From the NCBI GenBank assembly GCA_900769175.1, contig CAAGFP010000256.1:1-13740 (forward strand): a DNA stretch of 13,740 nt, in the 5' to 3' direction. The notes below the pieces were generated by a model. That model did not search any database, was not told where the DNA came from, and worked only from the letters and a program-made list of their open reading frames with translations. The first letter of the stretch is position 1. Each line of letters begins with the position of its first letter. The translations under genes and the position numbers were made by a program. This document shows, one piece after another, positions 12,877 to 13,740 of the stretch. The stretch comes from Lachnospiraceae bacterium (GTDB taxonomy: Bacteria; Bacillota; Clostridia; Lachnospirales; Lachnospiraceae).

Positions 12877-13353
12877 CTATGATATAATCCTATCTACAAA
12901 TTCTTTGATCTTTTCTTCATTTAATGGATAGTCTTTATGTTTCCGGTCAAGCAATGATACTTTATATTTTATATTTGGAATCTTTTCTTCTAATGCTTTC
13001 ACACAATCTTCAATTTCTCCACCACCGGATGTTATAATTAGTCCTGTTACTTTCTTGCAATATTCCTCATTCTTTAAAAATGTATTTATTGCAGGAACCC
13101 CTTTCTTATTCCAGATTGGTGTTGCGATAAATATTTCATCATAGGAATTTAAGTCTTTATCGATTGCTTCAATTTCCGGCATTTTATTCATTGTCACCTG
13201 TCCTCCACCGACGAGTATTCTCGCAACGAATGTTTTCGGCATCTTCTTTACCGTATCAATTTTAACCGTTTCGCAGTGAAGTTTCTCAGCAATGTTTTGA
13301 ACAACTTCTTCTGTATTCCCTGACAAGGAATAATATACAATGATTCTTTTCAT
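12877..13353 (-). CDS. Flavodoxin-like FMN-binding protein
   Basis: A 158-residue flavodoxin-fold protein, normal length for the family. The FMN phosphate loop is YSLSGNTE (8-15), near the N-terminus as expected; ATPIWNKKGVPAINTFL (from about 77) resembles the SPIWWG-type loop that stacks on the flavin, though the residue after W is N. GLIITSGGG (about 104-112) is the third flavin-contact region. It could be a flavodoxin or a small NADPH-dependent FMN reductase; I cannot tell which. AGAGGTG lies 8 nt before the ATG at 13353. The upstream gap is AT-rich, with a TATAAT at about 13395 but no clear -35. Confidence 0.88.
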   Translation of the reverse strand: MKRIIVYYSLSGNTEEVVQNIAEKLHCETVKIDTVKKMPKTFVARILVGGGQVTMNKMPEIEAIDKDLNSYDEIFIATPIWNKKGVPAINTFLKNEEYCKKVTGLIITSGGGEIEDCVKALEEKIPNIKYKVSLLDRKHKDYPLNEEKIKEFVDRIIS

Positions 13354-13637
13354 AAGAATACACCTCTTTACTAATGTACATTCACATTTTTTATTATATT
13401 TATTTTTTGAAGTTTTTTCGATCTGTGTTCTCTTTGATTAATAGAATTTTTTGATATCTAAGTTAATTTTTCTCAATTTCTTTTTTTGTTGATAGAACTG
13501 TTAATTATCTCTTATATTATGAACCACTATATTTAGTGGTCATATTTTTAAATTAATTTCTATGATTTTCGACTAAAATAGATTCATTTTCTATAAAAAA
13601 CCATTTTTGTTTCATATATAATTTATCTAAAATGAAA
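13354..13637. other. AT-rich origin-proximal gap
   Basis: No gene is supported here. It holds a TGATAGA at 13490-13496, a related TTGATTAATAGAA near 13435, a short hairpin ACCACTA-TATT-TAGTGGT at 13523-13540, and at 13550-13569 a segment that matches 12264-12283 at 19 of 20 bases. I see no perfect DnaA box. Confidence 0.55.
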
Positions 13638-13653
13638 TGTTTCACGTTTTTAC
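13638..13653 (+). other. Degenerate parS half-site
   Basis: TGTTTCACGT matches the left ten bases of parS, but the right arm is replaced by TTTTAC. ParB binding would be weak at best; it may be a decayed site or help nucleate clamps beside the two perfect sites. Confidence 0.4.
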
Positions 13654-13671
13654 CACAATATCTTGGGTTTA

Positions 13672-13687
13672 TGTTTCACGTGAAACA
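13672..13687. other. parS: parS site 1
   Basis: A perfect 16-bp palindrome, TGTTTCACGTGAAACA, identical to the widely conserved bacterial ParB-binding site. Expected nucleation point for the ParB encoded 2.4 kb away. Confidence 0.95.
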
Positions 13688-13720
13688 TTACATTGTGTTT
13701 TTATATTTAATCTTATAAAA

Positions 13721-13736
13721 TGTTTCACGTGAAACA
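13721..13736. other. parS: parS site 2
   Basis: Second perfect TGTTTCACGTGAAACA, 49 bp from the first, centre to centre. Both lie upstream of the conserved parA operon, as expected close to an origin. The site lies 4 bp from the right edge of the window, so more may follow. Confidence 0.95.
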
Positions 13737-13740
13737 AATT

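Noticed and set aside
12843..12881. Terminator CATAGTC/GACTATG around the flavodoxin stop codon
   Set aside because: The 7-bp stem encloses a 25-nt loop, overlaps the stop codon and has no T run on the minus strand.
13354..13740. Replication origin with DnaA boxes
   Set aside because: The gap is AT-rich and has parS, but I found no perfect TTATCCACA-type box on either strand and dnaA is not in the window.

Overview
This window looks like the chromosome of an AT-rich, low-GC Firmicute, most likely a Lachnospiraceae-type Clostridia. The main reasons are the ParA-ParB-DUF4446-SerS-DUF3881 gene order (DUF3881 is essentially a Lachnospiraceae family), strong GGAGG ribosome binding sites, and two perfect parS sites, which place the right end near the replication origin. 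Every gene I support is on the minus strand, so transcription runs from right to left.

Right part (about 7430-13740), conserved chromosomal region. From high to low coordinates: an AT-rich gap with two perfect parS sites and a half site (13638-13736), a flavodoxin-like protein, a GNAT acetyltransferase, a 22-bp-phased repeat array next to a strong promoter (12106-12279), then parA, parB, a DUF4446 membrane protein, serS and DUF3881. The spacers are 24-45 nt, so the last five genes look like one transcription unit. A tRNA-Arg(CCU) and a strong hairpin terminator follow. ParA, ParB and parS form the origin-segregation system; serS charges tRNA-Ser.

Left part (1 to about 7350), accessory region facing the 3' end of the tRNA-Arg gene. 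From right to left: a degraded open frame; an AAA/DUF4143 ATPase whose leader carries five copies of a 10-bp motif; a multi-pass membrane protein just behind it; an XRE regulator with two membrane segments and a zinc ribbon, overlapping a CPBP intramembrane protease; a VapBC toxin-antitoxin pair; a TetR regulator overlapping a second CPBP protease; and an XRE/zinc-ribbon regulator. Regulator-CPBP cassettes, a toxin-antitoxin pair, a DUF4143 ATPase and a tRNA boundary are typical of defence or immunity cargo at an integration hotspot, but no intact integrase is visible.

Best candidates for something new: (a) the membrane-anchored HTH regulator co-translated with a CPBP protease, which could be a regulated-intramembrane-proteolysis switch; (b) the 22-bp-phased TGATAGA array immediately upstream of the parA promoter, with related sequence beside parS; (c) the array of TGCGYATAAT motifs spaced about 32 bp apart in the leader of the DUF4143 ATPase; (d) a REP-like repeat pair at 2348 and 4877. 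All are sequence-based hypotheses; no database search was possible.
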